Source: Paracoccaceae bacterium (GTDB lineage Bacteria; Pseudomonadota; Alphaproteobacteria; Rhodobacterales; Rhodobacteraceae). From it: a stretch of 17,882 bases of DNA. Below, piece by piece: positions 1 to 6,866 of this stretch (within the stretch, counting starts at the first letter, position 1; every line of letters begins with the position of its first letter). The translations under genes were made by a program, and so were the position numbers. The notes under the pieces are model-generated. The model saw only the letters and a program-made list of their open reading frames with translations. It was not told the origin of the DNA and did not search any database. Location: the NCBI GenBank assembly GCA_019090405.1, contig JAHRVZ010000392.1, forward strand, positions 1 to 17,882, written 5' to 3'.

Positions 1-404
1 GACAACGACAAACCGTCGATTTTTGGTTCGGCTGTATAGGCAAGTGCTGCGCCTGCGCCTAGCCCCAGGTATTTACGGACACTTTTGTCAAAATCCGCAA
101 CGTCCTGATCGTCAAAAGCATTTCCCAGCGATAACATCCGAACCGAATGGACGGCTTTGGCAAACCCGTCGCCTGCGCGTGCACCGATCTGATCACTTGG
201 ACTATCAGAACGTTTCAGATCAGGAAAACGGGATTCTATTGCTGCATTGCGCAGCTTTAGACGGTCATAATCAGCATCACTTAGCTTTGGCGCATCTGCC
301 CGGTAATATTCATCATTAGCCTGCAACAGGATTCGCGCCAGCCGGGCCAGCTCTTTGCGCGATTGCGCCTTATTAAGGTCTTCGATGTTGATTATCTCAG
401 TCAA
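1..404 (-). CDS. ligA: NAD-dependent DNA ligase LigA, N-terminal part, cut by the window edge
   Basis: Seals nicks in DNA using NAD+, joining Okazaki fragments and repair patches. About 134 N-terminal codons are visible on the minus strand and the frame runs off position 1. Residues about 20-45 look like the NAD-binding Ia domain, with the Tyr-Tyr...SDADYDRL pattern. The last codons read EPKIDGLSLS, the KxDG adenylation motif of NAD ligases, with the nucleophilic lysine at about residue 128. There is no ATG near the expected N-terminus. TTG at 402-404 (M-T-E-I-I...) fits relatives best and has a weak GGGG upstream; an in-frame GTG at 417-419 is the alternative. It lies 228 bases downstream of ctrA on the same strand. 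The adenylation, OB-fold, HhH and BRCT regions lie outside the window. The family call is very sure; the start is not. Confidence 0.93.
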   Translation of the reverse strand, partial: MTEIINIEDLNKAQSRKELARLARILLQANDEYYRADAPKLSDADYDRLKLRNAAIESRFPDLKRSDSPSDQIGARAGDGFAKAVHSVRMLSLGNAFDDQDVADFDKSVRKYLGLGAGAALAYTAEPKIDGLSL

Positions 405-540
405 ATTCTGGCCCCGCACCGGTTCAGGAACCAGTGTTAAACCAAATCGACAAGATGTTGAATCGCGATTTCATACAATATGCAGTCAAATACACTGGCA
501 CCTAAAAGCACAAGTTTTTACCACCTGGGGGCGGCGGGAC

Positions 541-625
541 TGGTCAGGTCCAAATGCAACGTTTCGTGAGTGAGAGACTTATTCTCAACCTGACCAATCT
601 GCGCGGCAGAAGCCCACTACCGCGC
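541..625 (-). promoter_or_regulatory. Inverted repeats between ctrA and ligA; possible ctrA terminator or structured 3' end
   Basis: Seen in sequence: eight bases after the ctrA stop, 601-609 (GCGCGGCAG) and 617-625 (CTACCGCGC) form a 9-bp stem with one G-U pair and a 7-base loop. Next, 571-575 and 583-587 (TGAGA/TCTCA) form a 5-bp stem, and a perfect 9-bp pair, 541-549 (TGGTCAGGT) and 588-596 (ACCTGACCA), encloses it. No T-run follows on either strand, so a classical intrinsic terminator is not demonstrated. The GC-rich first hairpin is nevertheless well placed to end or protect the ctrA transcript. The region also serves as ligA leader DNA; I found no convincing ligA -35/-10 pair in it. Confidence 0.4.
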
Positions 626-632
626 AATCTGC

Positions 633-1352
633 TTATGCACCAACTGCAAGGCGTGGACTGTTGTCCAGTTCTTCGCCTTGCGGGTCGCATAACACATAGC
701 CGCGCCCCCACACTGTCTCGATATAGTTTTCGCCACCTGTTGCGGTTGCCAGTTTTTTACGCAATTTGCAGATAAACACGTCGATGATTTTCAATTCAGG
801 TTCATCCATACCGCCGTAAAGGTGGTTCAGGAACATTTCTTTGGTTAGCGTCGTCCCCTTGCGCAGCGACAGCAATTCCAACATCTGGTATTCCTTGCCG
901 GTCAGATGCACTGTCACGCCATCCACGCTGACGGTTTTAGCATCCAGATTAACCGCGATCTTGCCGGTGGCGATGATCGACTGCGAATGCCCCTTGGAGC
1001 GCCGGATGATGGCATGGATGCGCGCCACCAGTTCTTCGCGGTGGAACGGTTTGGTCAAATAATCATCAGCGCCAAACCCAAATCCCTTGATTTTGCTTTC
1101 GGTATCATCGGCCCCCGACAGGATCAGGATCGGAGTTTCGATCCGGGCCAGTCGCAATTTGCGCAAAACATCGTGGCCAGTCATGTCCGGCAGGTTCAGA
1201 TCCAGCAATATGAGATCGTAATCATACAACTTGGCCAGATCTATGCCTTCTTCGCCCAAATCAGTTGCATAAACGTTCAGATTTGCATGGGTTAACATCA
1301 ATTCGATGTTTTTTGACGTAGTTGGGTCGTCTTCTACCAGAAGCACACGCAT
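633..1352 (-). CDS. ctrA: Cell-cycle response regulator CtrA
   Basis: Two-component response regulator of the OmpR class that binds TTAA-N7-TTAA sites. In Caulobacter it controls replication initiation and division; in Rhodobacteraceae it is mainly tied to motility, gene transfer agents and related programmes. The 239-aa protein has a receiver domain (about 1-115) with acidic E7/D8/D9, phospho-acceptor D51 in LLDLNLPD, and the switch lysine in LTKPF. The C-terminal winged helix (about 125-230) carries the hallmark block HLTGKEYQMLELLSLRKGTT and FICKLRKKL. I chose ATG at 1350-1352 (MRVLLVEDD), the family's usual start, with GGAG nine bases upstream. A GTG five codons earlier is part of that ribosome-binding stretch. 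sciP lies directly upstream on the same strand and a CtrA-like box precedes the gene. Confidence 0.97.
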   Translation of the reverse strand: MRVLLVEDDPTTSKNIELMLTHANLNVYATDLGEEGIDLAKLYDYDLILLDLNLPDMTGHDVLRKLRLARIETPILILSGADDTESKIKGFGFGADDYLTKPFHREELVARIHAIIRRSKGHSQSIIATGKIAVNLDAKTVSVDGVTVHLTGKEYQMLELLSLRKGTTLTKEMFLNHLYGGMDEPELKIIDVFICKLRKKLATATGGENYIETVWGRGYVLCDPQGEELDNSPRLAVGA

Positions 1353-1409
1353 GTTGGGATTCTCCACTAATTATCTGGTTCGTGTTTGATTCAACATTGA
1401 CCAGAATAA

Positions 1410-1425
1410 GTTAACCACCCGTTAC
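1410..1425 (-). promoter_or_regulatory. Near-consensus CtrA-binding box upstream of ctrA
   Basis: On the minus strand the sequence is GTAAC-gggtgg-TTAAC, nine of ten informative positions of the known TTAAC-N6-TTAAC CtrA box. It lies about 58 bases upstream of the ctrA ATG, in the 100-base gap after sciP. A further half-site (CTAAC, plus strand 1431-1435) is mirrored to GTTAC at 1421-1425. This suggests autoregulation of ctrA, as known in Caulobacter; binding here is inferred, not shown. Confidence 0.5.
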
Positions 1426-1452
1426 CGGTGCTAACAAAATTGCACATGCAAC

Positions 1453-1731
1453 CTATAGTTGTCTATACTTTTTTACGGCTGTCGCTTTAAGAGCATCCTC
1501 TCCATGTTCGGCAACTGCGGCGACCCAGCCTTTAAATTCTTCGTCACTAAGCCCGTATAAAACCAGCGCATCCGCCTGTGAAATAAGGCCATAAAGCACG
1601 CCACGCACCACCGATGCCTTGCGCGACGCAACCCAGCGGCGCGTATTTGGGTCAGGTAAATCTGCCCGTGTCATAACCAGACCATTGGGCAAGGTTACTG
1701 CCCTTGGCCCCTCAATTTTTCGTAAATACAT
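1453..1731 (-). CDS. sciP: DUF1153 protein, SciP-type CtrA antagonist
   Basis: Small helix-turn-helix protein. In Caulobacter, SciP (DUF1153) accumulates in G1 and blocks CtrA-driven transcription by contacting CtrA and DNA. The 92-aa protein starts MYLRKIEGPRAV and contains the family block around TRADLPDPNTRRWVASRK (residues about 21-40), followed by a helical region with LYGLSDEEF and ending in a basic KKYRQL tail. I chose ATG at 1729-1731 because GAGGGAAGG sits three bases upstream and relatives start there; the open frame continues 60 codons further up, but that part reads into the mnmA promoter. It lies 100 bases upstream of ctrA on the same strand, so activator and antagonist are neighbours and may share transcription. 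The family call is strong; function in this organism is by homology. Confidence 0.9.
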   Translation of the reverse strand: MYLRKIEGPRAVTLPNGLVMTRADLPDPNTRRWVASRKASVVRGVLYGLISQADALVLYGLSDEEFKGWVAAVAEHGEDALKATAVKKYRQL

Positions 1732-1798
1732 TTGCCTTCCCTCTTGTGTTGTTGGGGAACTGTGGCGTAGCGGTCTTAAAAACGCGTGAAACCACCCC

Positions 1799-1826
1799 TT
1801 GAGAGTGTCTAGAATTTTCATATATT
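1799..1826 (+). promoter_or_regulatory. Candidate sigma-70 promoter for mnmA
   Basis: TTGAGA (1799-1804) and TATATT (1821-1826) are separated by 16 bases. Transcription would begin near 1833, about 30 bases before the mnmA ATG, with AGGAGA in between. It lies in the 133-base divergent gap between sciP and mnmA. Confidence 0.5.
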
Positions 1827-1864
1827 CTGCGAGACTTACAAAATTTCTACAGGAGACGCCGAAA

Positions 1865-3007
1865 ATGGCGCTTGATTCGCCCCATCCCGTAAACTCGCTT
1901 GGCTTTGCCAAACCGCCGTCAGAAACGCGGGTTGTGGTGGCAATGTCTGGTGGCGTTGACAGCTCTGTAGTGGCTGCTTTGCTGGCAGATCAGGGGTACG
2001 ATGTGGTTGGGGTGACTTTGCAGTTATATGACCATGGTGCTGCGCTGGCGAAAAAGGGCGCCTGTTGCGCCGGGGTTGATATTCATGATGCACGGCGTGT
2101 CGCCGAGGAACGTGGATTTCCGCATTACGTTCTGGATTATGAGAACATTTTCAAAGACGCGGTGATTGATGAGTTCGCTGACAGTTATCTGGCCGGGGCA
2201 ACTCCGGTGCCCTGCATTCGCTGTAACGAGCGGGTGAAATTCAAAGATCTGTTGCAAACCGCCAAAGACCTTGAGGCTGACTGCATGGCCACAGGTCACT
2301 ATATTCAACGTCTGGTTGGGAAAAACGGCCCCGAATTGCATTCGGCAACCGATGCCACGCGCGATCAGTCGTATTTTCTGTTTTCGACAACTCAGGAACA
2401 GCTTGATTATCTGCGCTTTCCGTTGGGCCACTTGCCGTCCAAAGACGCCACGCGCGAACTGGCGGCGGAATATGGGCTAAGCGTCGCGGACAAACCTGAC
2501 AGTCAGGACATCTGTTTTGTGCCCAATGGAGATTATGCTGCGGTGATCCAGAAACTCCGCCCTGATGCAGTTGACCCCGGCGAAATCGTGCACGCCGACG
2601 GGCGTGTGCTGGGCCAGCATGACGGTGTTATTCACTATACCATTGGTCAGCGTCGCGGGTTGGGCATCGGGGGGCTGGCCGATCCTTTGTATGTGGTGCG
2701 GCTGGATGTGGACACCAGACAGGTAATTGTCGGCCCGAAAGAGTTGCTTGCCACCCGCACAATTCCCGTGCGTGAAATCAACTGGCTGGGGGATGAGCCG
2801 ATGACCAGCCGCGATGAATGGCATATTTCGGTCAAGGTGCGCTCTACCCGGCCACCGCGGGATGCAATTTTGCGGCCCCGCTCTGACACCGAAGCCGAGA
2901 TTGAACTGCTAAGCGCTGAAGAAGGTGTATCGCCCGGTCAGGCCTGTGTGTTTTATGATACCCAAAGCAGTCGCATTTATGGCGGGGGCTGGATCTGGCG
3001 GGGCTAA
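1865..3007 (+). CDS. mnmA: tRNA-specific 2-thiouridylase MnmA
   Basis: Cytoplasmic ATP-dependent enzyme that inserts sulfur at position 2 of the wobble uridine in tRNA-Lys, -Glu and -Gln, taking persulfide sulfur from a relay. The 380-aa protein has the PP-loop AMSGGVDSS at residues about 27-34. Its catalytic cysteine is C120 in PCIRCNERVKF, and the second active-site cysteine is C217 in DSQDICFV. The tRNA-binding and C-terminal beta-barrel region contains HYTIGQRRGLGIGG. I chose ATG at 1865 with AGGAGA eight bases upstream; the open frame extends 22 codons further but that part overlaps the promoter. An N-terminal stretch of about 20 residues before the PP-loop is longer than in E. coli, as is common in alphaproteobacteria. 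Its stop is only four bases from the stop of the convergent CadD-like gene. Confidence 0.97.
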   Translation: MALDSPHPVNSLGFAKPPSETRVVVAMSGGVDSSVVAALLADQGYDVVGVTLQLYDHGAALAKKGACCAGVDIHDARRVAEERGFPHYVLDYENIFKDAVIDEFADSYLAGATPVPCIRCNERVKFKDLLQTAKDLEADCMATGHYIQRLVGKNGPELHSATDATRDQSYFLFSTTQEQLDYLRFPLGHLPSKDATRELAAEYGLSVADKPDSQDICFVPNGDYAAVIQKLRPDAVDPGEIVHADGRVLGQHDGVIHYTIGQRRGLGIGGLADPLYVVRLDVDTRQVIVGPKELLATRTIPVREINWLGDEPMTSRDEWHISVKVRSTRPPRDAILRPRSDTEAEIELLSAEEGVSPGQACVFYDTQSSRIYGGGWIWRG

Positions 3008-3011
3008 GCGC

Positions 3012-3587
3012 TCAGAGCAAATCGGTTCCGCTGTCAAGCAACACATAGATTCCTGCAATTATCATTGCTATCGGCCCCAATGATTCGGCCTTTGCCGCCC
3101 ATTTCCCGGCGTGCCCTGCTATTCGTGACAAACCCAGCGCTGCAAGTGCGGTAAGGACAATTGCAACGGACGCACCGGCAATGCCCGCAACGCGATATGG
3201 TGCTGCGCTGTCGATCAACAACGGGGCCATAACCGCAAAGGTATCAAAAGACATCGTCAGAAACATCAAACTGGCCATTACATATGACGCAGGCGCGACC
3301 GGTGCTGTTTCGGGAGTGGCCGTGCGACGCTTCCAGATTGCATACAAGCCCAATCCAATTGGAATCACGCCCAGATAGCCGGTCTCGGTTAGGGGTATAT
3401 CACTGATGCCAACTGCGATCCCGACAGCGGCAATCATCACAATGGCCTGAGCGGTGACATAACCCGCCACAGCGCGCAAAGCTCCAACCGACAACAGCAT
3501 GGCAAACAGCACCGCCAGGTTATCCAGATTGGTCAAAACCTGTGCCAATCCGGCGGACAGGGCAAATGTCAGATGGTCTAAATTCAT
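3012..3587 (-). CDS. CadD-like (LysE superfamily) six-span membrane transporter, substrate unknown
   Basis: Predicted inner-membrane protein of 191 aa with about six hydrophobic segments (near residues 8-32, 38-60, 72-86, 102-124, 132-155 and 170-187). Two halves carry similar motifs: TNLDNLAVLFAML in the first segment and SFDTFAVMAPLL in the fourth. The IPIGLGLYAIWK stretch resembles the cadmium-resistance CadD family (PF03596), and the internal repeat is typical of LysE-superfamily exporters. The named substrate is therefore a guess; cation or amino-acid export are both possible. Its ATG lies three bases after the lpxB stop with no good Shine-Dalgarno, suggesting translation coupled to lpxB. 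No metal-responsive regulator is adjacent. Confidence is high that it is a real gene, moderate for the family. Confidence 0.65.
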   Translation of the reverse strand: MNLDHLTFALSAGLAQVLTNLDNLAVLFAMLLSVGALRAVAGYVTAQAIVMIAAVGIAVGISDIPLTETGYLGVIPIGLGLYAIWKRRTATPETAPVAPASYVMASLMFLTMSFDTFAVMAPLLIDSAAPYRVAGIAGASVAIVLTALAALGLSRIAGHAGKWAAKAESLGPIAMIIAGIYVLLDSGTDLL

Positions 3588-3590
3588 ACT

Positions 3591-4742
3591 TTATAACCGG
3601 TCCAGTATTGCCCGTGCTGCACGCAATCCCGGAGCTATGCCGCCCTGCCCCAGACGTTTCATTGTCAGCACCATTGCAGCGTTTTGTTCGTCCGGTGCTG
3701 CAAGAACCTCGGCCAATCGCTGAGCAATCAGATCCGGTTTACACTTTGGACCAATACATTCTGGCACCACCCTTGTTTCGCTGACCAGATTGACCAACGT
3801 TGCAGTATCAATCTGCAACATTCTTGAAATGATCTGCCAGCTTAGCCAGTTGAATTTATAGGCAATGACCATCGGCGTCTGCGCCGCCGCAAGTTCCAGC
3901 GAAACAGTGCCAGACGCAGCCAATGCCACCAAAGCGGTCCGAAAGGCTGCGCGTTTATGGGCCATTGCGGTGGATTTCTCCAATGCGTTTGGGTCTATAA
4001 TCACCACATTTGCTGGCCAGTCAGCGGTTTGTTGCGCCACCAGATCAGCGACCGGAGCCGCCGCAGGCACTACAATCCGCAGATCACTGTGCTGTTGGGA
4101 CAGGCGCTGCAATGCCGCGCCAAAAACAGGGGTCAATCTTGTCACTTCGCTGCGGCGCGATCCCGGAAGCGCCAGCAATACTGGTGCGTCGCCCAGATCA
4201 TAGGCCGTTCGGAAGGCTGCGATTTCAGCCTCGGTTGCCTGAGGTTCAGCGACAACCGGATGGCCGACAAAATCACATTCCATGCCGGCGGCTTGCATCA
4301 AAGGCGGCTCAAACGGGAACAGGGCCAGCACATGGTCGATCATCCTGGCCATTTTTGCCGCCCGACCGGGACGCCAGGCCCAAACCGTGGGGGCAACATA
4401 ATGGACAGTACGGATGTTGCCGGCGGCTTTGACCAGCTTGGCAACACGCAGGCAAAAATCAGGGCTGTCGATGGTAATCAGCACATCGGCGCGCGCATCA
4501 ATCACCGCCTTGGCGGTCTGCGCAATCCGACGTTTCAGGTGGCGGTATTTTGGCAGAACCTCGGCGATCCCCATGATCGAAAGTTCATCCATCGCAAACA
4601 GGCTGACTAACCCCTGCTCGGCCATCATCGGGCCTCCGATGCCGTCAAAGGTGATATCAGGATGCAACTGGCGCAGCCCCTGCATCATCGCGCCGCCCAG
4701 ACGGTCACCCGAGGGTTCCCCAGCAAGGACAAAGACCCGCAT
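3591..4742 (-). CDS. lpxB: Lipid-A-disaccharide synthase LpxB
   Basis: GT19 glycosyltransferase that condenses lipid X with UDP-2,3-diacylglucosamine to give the tetraacyl disaccharide of lipid A, at the inner face of the cytoplasmic membrane. The 383-aa protein has the N-terminal GEPSGDRLGG motif, GIGGPMM, the ITIDSPDF and HYVAPTVWAWRPGR blocks, and LPGSRRSEV starting the C-terminal nucleotide-binding half. I chose ATG at 4740-4742, which overlaps the lpxI TGA (ATGA) and has GAGAGG eight bases upstream; the open frame continues eight codons further into lpxI. It is followed after three bases by the CadD-like gene. Confidence 0.96.
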   Translation of the reverse strand: MRVFVLAGEPSGDRLGGAMMQGLRQLHPDITFDGIGGPMMAEQGLVSLFAMDELSIMGIAEVLPKYRHLKRRIAQTAKAVIDARADVLITIDSPDFCLRVAKLVKAAGNIRTVHYVAPTVWAWRPGRAAKMARMIDHVLALFPFEPPLMQAAGMECDFVGHPVVAEPQATEAEIAAFRTAYDLGDAPVLLALPGSRRSEVTRLTPVFGAALQRLSQQHSDLRIVVPAAAPVADLVAQQTADWPANVVIIDPNALEKSTAMAHKRAAFRTALVALAASGTVSLELAAAQTPMVIAYKFNWLSWQIISRMLQIDTATLVNLVSETRVVPECIGPKCKPDLIAQRLAEVLAAPDEQNAAMVLTMKRLGQGGIAPGLRAARAILDRL

Positions 4743-5536
4743 CAGGCGATCCTCTCGCGCACCCACAAAAACAGGTTCAACCGATCACATTCAGCAATGA
4801 CCCCGGCCAGATCCAGAACCATAACGCCGCCCGCTTCGATGACCAGACCGCCAAGATGGGCATCTGCGACTTTCTGCACCGTGTCTGGGCCGATGGTTGG
4901 CAAATCAGCGCGGCGATCCTGACCGGATTTTGGCGCTTTAAAGAACACGCCACCTGTGCCATCGGGGCGGTTAGACAGGCTATGCAGCATCCAGTCCGTC
5001 CCAAAAACACCCTCGATGCCAAGCGCCTGCCCGTTGCCCACGGCACAGCTTTGCCCGACATCCACAGCCGCCATCCCGTCAACGATCTGTTGCGCGCGTT
5101 CAGCATCACGCTTTGCCGGGTCATCGGGTTGCACCTGCGTGATGCACCCCGTACCGGGAAGCAGATTCGGCGCAATGTCATGGGCGGCTTGTACGGTAAA
5201 TCCGGCTTGCTCAAAGATCAAAATTACTGCGCGCAAAGCCCCGTCATCACCGTCGGCCAAGGCCTGCATCATCACCGGAACCAATGGCATGGTTGCGGTG
5301 TCAATTTTGGAAGGATCAAACTCGGGACGCTCAATTGCGCCGGCAAAGCACACAGCTGTCACGCCCTTTTCGCGCAACATCTTTAGCAGACTGCCCAGCG
5401 TTTCGATGCGAAAACTATTATCAACCGGAACACCATCAGGAACAAACCCCTCAAGTGCGCAGACCAAAGGAGGTTGTTCTAACCCGGCCATTACCGCTGC
5501 TGGCAACCGGCCCGAGCCTGCAATCAGCGCCAACAT
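4742..5536 (-). CDS. lpxI: UDP-2,3-diacylglucosamine diphosphatase LpxI
   Basis: Hydrolyses UDP-2,3-diacylglucosamine to lipid X and UMP, the step before LpxB. LpxI (DUF1009) replaces LpxH in most alphaproteobacteria. The 264-aa protein starts MLALIAGSGRLP, has FAGAIERPEFD in the N-terminal domain, and carries the C-terminal signature around FKAPKSGQDRRADLPTIG with VIEAGGVMVLD near the end. ATG at 5534-5536 is four bases after the lpxA stop, with AAGGGG eight bases upstream inside lpxA. Its stop overlaps the lpxB start. Length and motifs match the family fully. Confidence 0.96.
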   Translation of the reverse strand: MLALIAGSGRLPAAVMAGLEQPPLVCALEGFVPDGVPVDNSFRIETLGSLLKMLREKGVTAVCFAGAIERPEFDPSKIDTATMPLVPVMMQALADGDDGALRAVILIFEQAGFTVQAAHDIAPNLLPGTGCITQVQPDDPAKRDAERAQQIVDGMAAVDVGQSCAVGNGQALGIEGVFGTDWMLHSLSNRPDGTGGVFFKAPKSGQDRRADLPTIGPDTVQKVADAHLGGLVIEAGGVMVLDLAGVIAECDRLNLFLWVRERIA

Positions 5537-5540
5537 CTTA

Positions 5541-6326
5541 TCAGCCCCTTGGTGTCAGAAAGGATCGGTCGCTATGACCCATCACAAAGTCGACGATTTC
5601 GCGGACGTATTCGCTGTCGGTGTCTTCTCCCAGCAGGCGCACGCGGTCTTGAAAGGTGCCTTCGCCCGTTGCCAGAGTTTGAATAGAGGCGCGCAATGCA
5701 CTGATATCTGAGCGTGGAACACCCCGTCGTTTCAGACCCACAAGGTTAAGCCCGTCCAATTCGCCCCTTTGGGCCTGTACAAGGCCATAGGGGATCACAT
5801 CATTGGTCACCATAGTCACGGCCCCGATGATTGCACCTTTGCCGATGCGTACAAACTGATGCACACCAGACAACCCGCCGACGATCACGTCATCCTCGAG
5901 CACACAATGTCCTGCAATTGCCGCCGAATTCACCACAATCACCCGATCACCAATTTGCGCATCATGGGCAATATGACACCCTGCCATGAACAATCCGTCA
6001 TCACCAACGCGCGTCACACCGCCGCCGCCATCGGTTCCTGCATTCATGGTCACATGTTCACGGATTCGGTTGCGTTTGCCGACAATCAGGCAGCTTTGTT
6101 CGCCCTGAAATTTCAGATCCTGTGGGATTTCACCAATCACAGCGAAGGAAAAAATCGTGCTATCGTCGCCAATGTTGGTCTGACCTGTCACCACAACGTG
6201 GCTTTTCAGTTCGACCCGATCCCCCAGCACGACGTTTGGGCCAACCACGCAAAACGCTCCGATCACGCAGTCAGTGCCGATCTGAGCGCCCGGTTCAATG
6301 ACCGCACTAGAGTGTATCGTTGCCAT
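5541..6326 (-). CDS. lpxA: Acyl-ACP--UDP-N-acetylglucosamine O-acyltransferase LpxA
   Basis: First enzyme of lipid A synthesis: it transfers a 3-hydroxyacyl chain from ACP to UDP-GlcNAc in the cytoplasm. The 261-aa protein is built of left-handed beta-helix hexapeptide repeats over residues about 1-185, for example IGTDCV, IGDDSTI, IGDRVI and IGKGAI. The catalytic histidine is H121 in CHIAHDAQIG, and GGLSGVHQFVRIG and NLVGLKRRG are family blocks. A helical C-terminal domain follows. ATG at 6324-6326 lies five bases after the fabZ stop, with AAGGA nine bases upstream. It is tightly linked to lpxI downstream. No lpxD lies next to it. Confidence 0.97.
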   Translation of the reverse strand: MATIHSSAVIEPGAQIGTDCVIGAFCVVGPNVVLGDRVELKSHVVVTGQTNIGDDSTIFSFAVIGEIPQDLKFQGEQSCLIVGKRNRIREHVTMNAGTDGGGGVTRVGDDGLFMAGCHIAHDAQIGDRVIVVNSAAIAGHCVLEDDVIVGGLSGVHQFVRIGKGAIIGAVTMVTNDVIPYGLVQAQRGELDGLNLVGLKRRGVPRSDISALRASIQTLATGEGTFQDRVRLLGEDTDSEYVREIVDFVMGHSDRSFLTPRG

Positions 6327-6331
6327 TCTGG

Positions 6332-6796
6332 TCAGTCCTTTGGCAAATCAATCATTGCGGTAAATTCAGCTTCGGCGGCAACGTCACCTTCTACGGTCGC
6401 GCGGCCGCCAAATTTCCACACTTTGCCACCCGGTTTACCGCGCAACGTTGTAATCTGCATTTCAAGCACATCACCCGGACCAACTTTGCGGCGGAACTTG
6501 CATTTGTCGATGGCCATGAAAAAGATCAGCAAATCCCGGTCGGCCATATCCAGCGCCACGCCAATCATCACACCAGCAGTTTGCGCCATCGCTTCGACGA
6601 TGGTGACACCGGGCATGATGGGCGTGCCGGGGAAATGACCCTGAAAATGCGGTTCGTTCATGGTGACATTCTTAATGCCGCGCGCAGAGCTGGTGCCATC
6701 AATATCGACGACCTTGTCCACCAGCAAAAACGGATAGCGGTGCGGCAGGATACGTTGAATCATTTGGATATCGGCGCTCAGCAATTCGCTTGTCAT
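6332..6796 (-). CDS. fabZ: 3-hydroxyacyl-[ACP] dehydratase FabZ
   Basis: Hot-dog-fold dehydratase of type II fatty acid synthesis. It competes with the lipid A branch for 3-hydroxyacyl-ACP, which explains its place beside lpxA. The 154-aa protein has PHRYPFLLVDK near the N-terminus and the active-site run HFQGHFPGTPIMPG with catalytic H54, then E68 in VEAMAQ. I chose ATG at 6794-6796 (MTSELLSADIQ), supported by AAGGA seven bases upstream and usual family length. The open frame has ATGs further up (for example 6820) but no ribosome-binding site for them. An inverted repeat spans this start region. Confidence 0.95.
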   Translation of the reverse strand: MTSELLSADIQMIQRILPHRYPFLLVDKVVDIDGTSSARGIKNVTMNEPHFQGHFPGTPIMPGVTIVEAMAQTAGVMIGVALDMADRDLLIFFMAIDKCKFRRKVGPGDVLEMQITTLRGKPGGKVWKFGGRATVEGDVAAEAEFTAMIDLPKD

Positions 6797-6844
6797 AGGT
6801 TGGTCCTTATTATTCGACATATTTTTTACTGAGTACCAACCCAT
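6795..6844 (-). promoter_or_regulatory. Long inverted repeat over the fabZ start codon
   Basis: Plus-strand arms 6795-6804 (ATAGGTTGGT) and 6835-6844 (ACCAACCCAT) can form a 10-bp stem with one G-U pair in the mRNA, around a 30-base loop. One arm takes in two bases of the fabZ ATG and abuts its AAGGA ribosome-binding site. If formed, it would hide the fabZ start in the skp-fabZ gap. This is a structural observation only. Confidence 0.35.
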
Positions 6845-6866
6845 TGTTGTCTGGGCAAGACGTTGC

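Noticed and set aside
23..319. Plus-strand frame at the left edge
   Set aside because: The opposite strand encodes the ligA N-terminus with the KxDG motif, so this is a shadow.
1732..1911. Sixty extra N-terminal codons on sciP
   Set aside because: DUF1153 proteins of this group start at MYLRK, where a strong GAGGGAAGG site is present. The extension overlaps the mnmA promoter and ribosome-binding site.
3001..3015. Terminator between mnmA and the convergent CadD-like gene
   Set aside because: The stops are four bases apart and only a 6-bp AGCGCT palindrome is present, with no stable stem or T-run.
5769..6638. Long plus-strand frame (289 codons) opposite lpxA and fabZ
   Set aside because: It is antisense to two unmistakable genes, has no recognisable domain, and its composition is the mirror of their codons.
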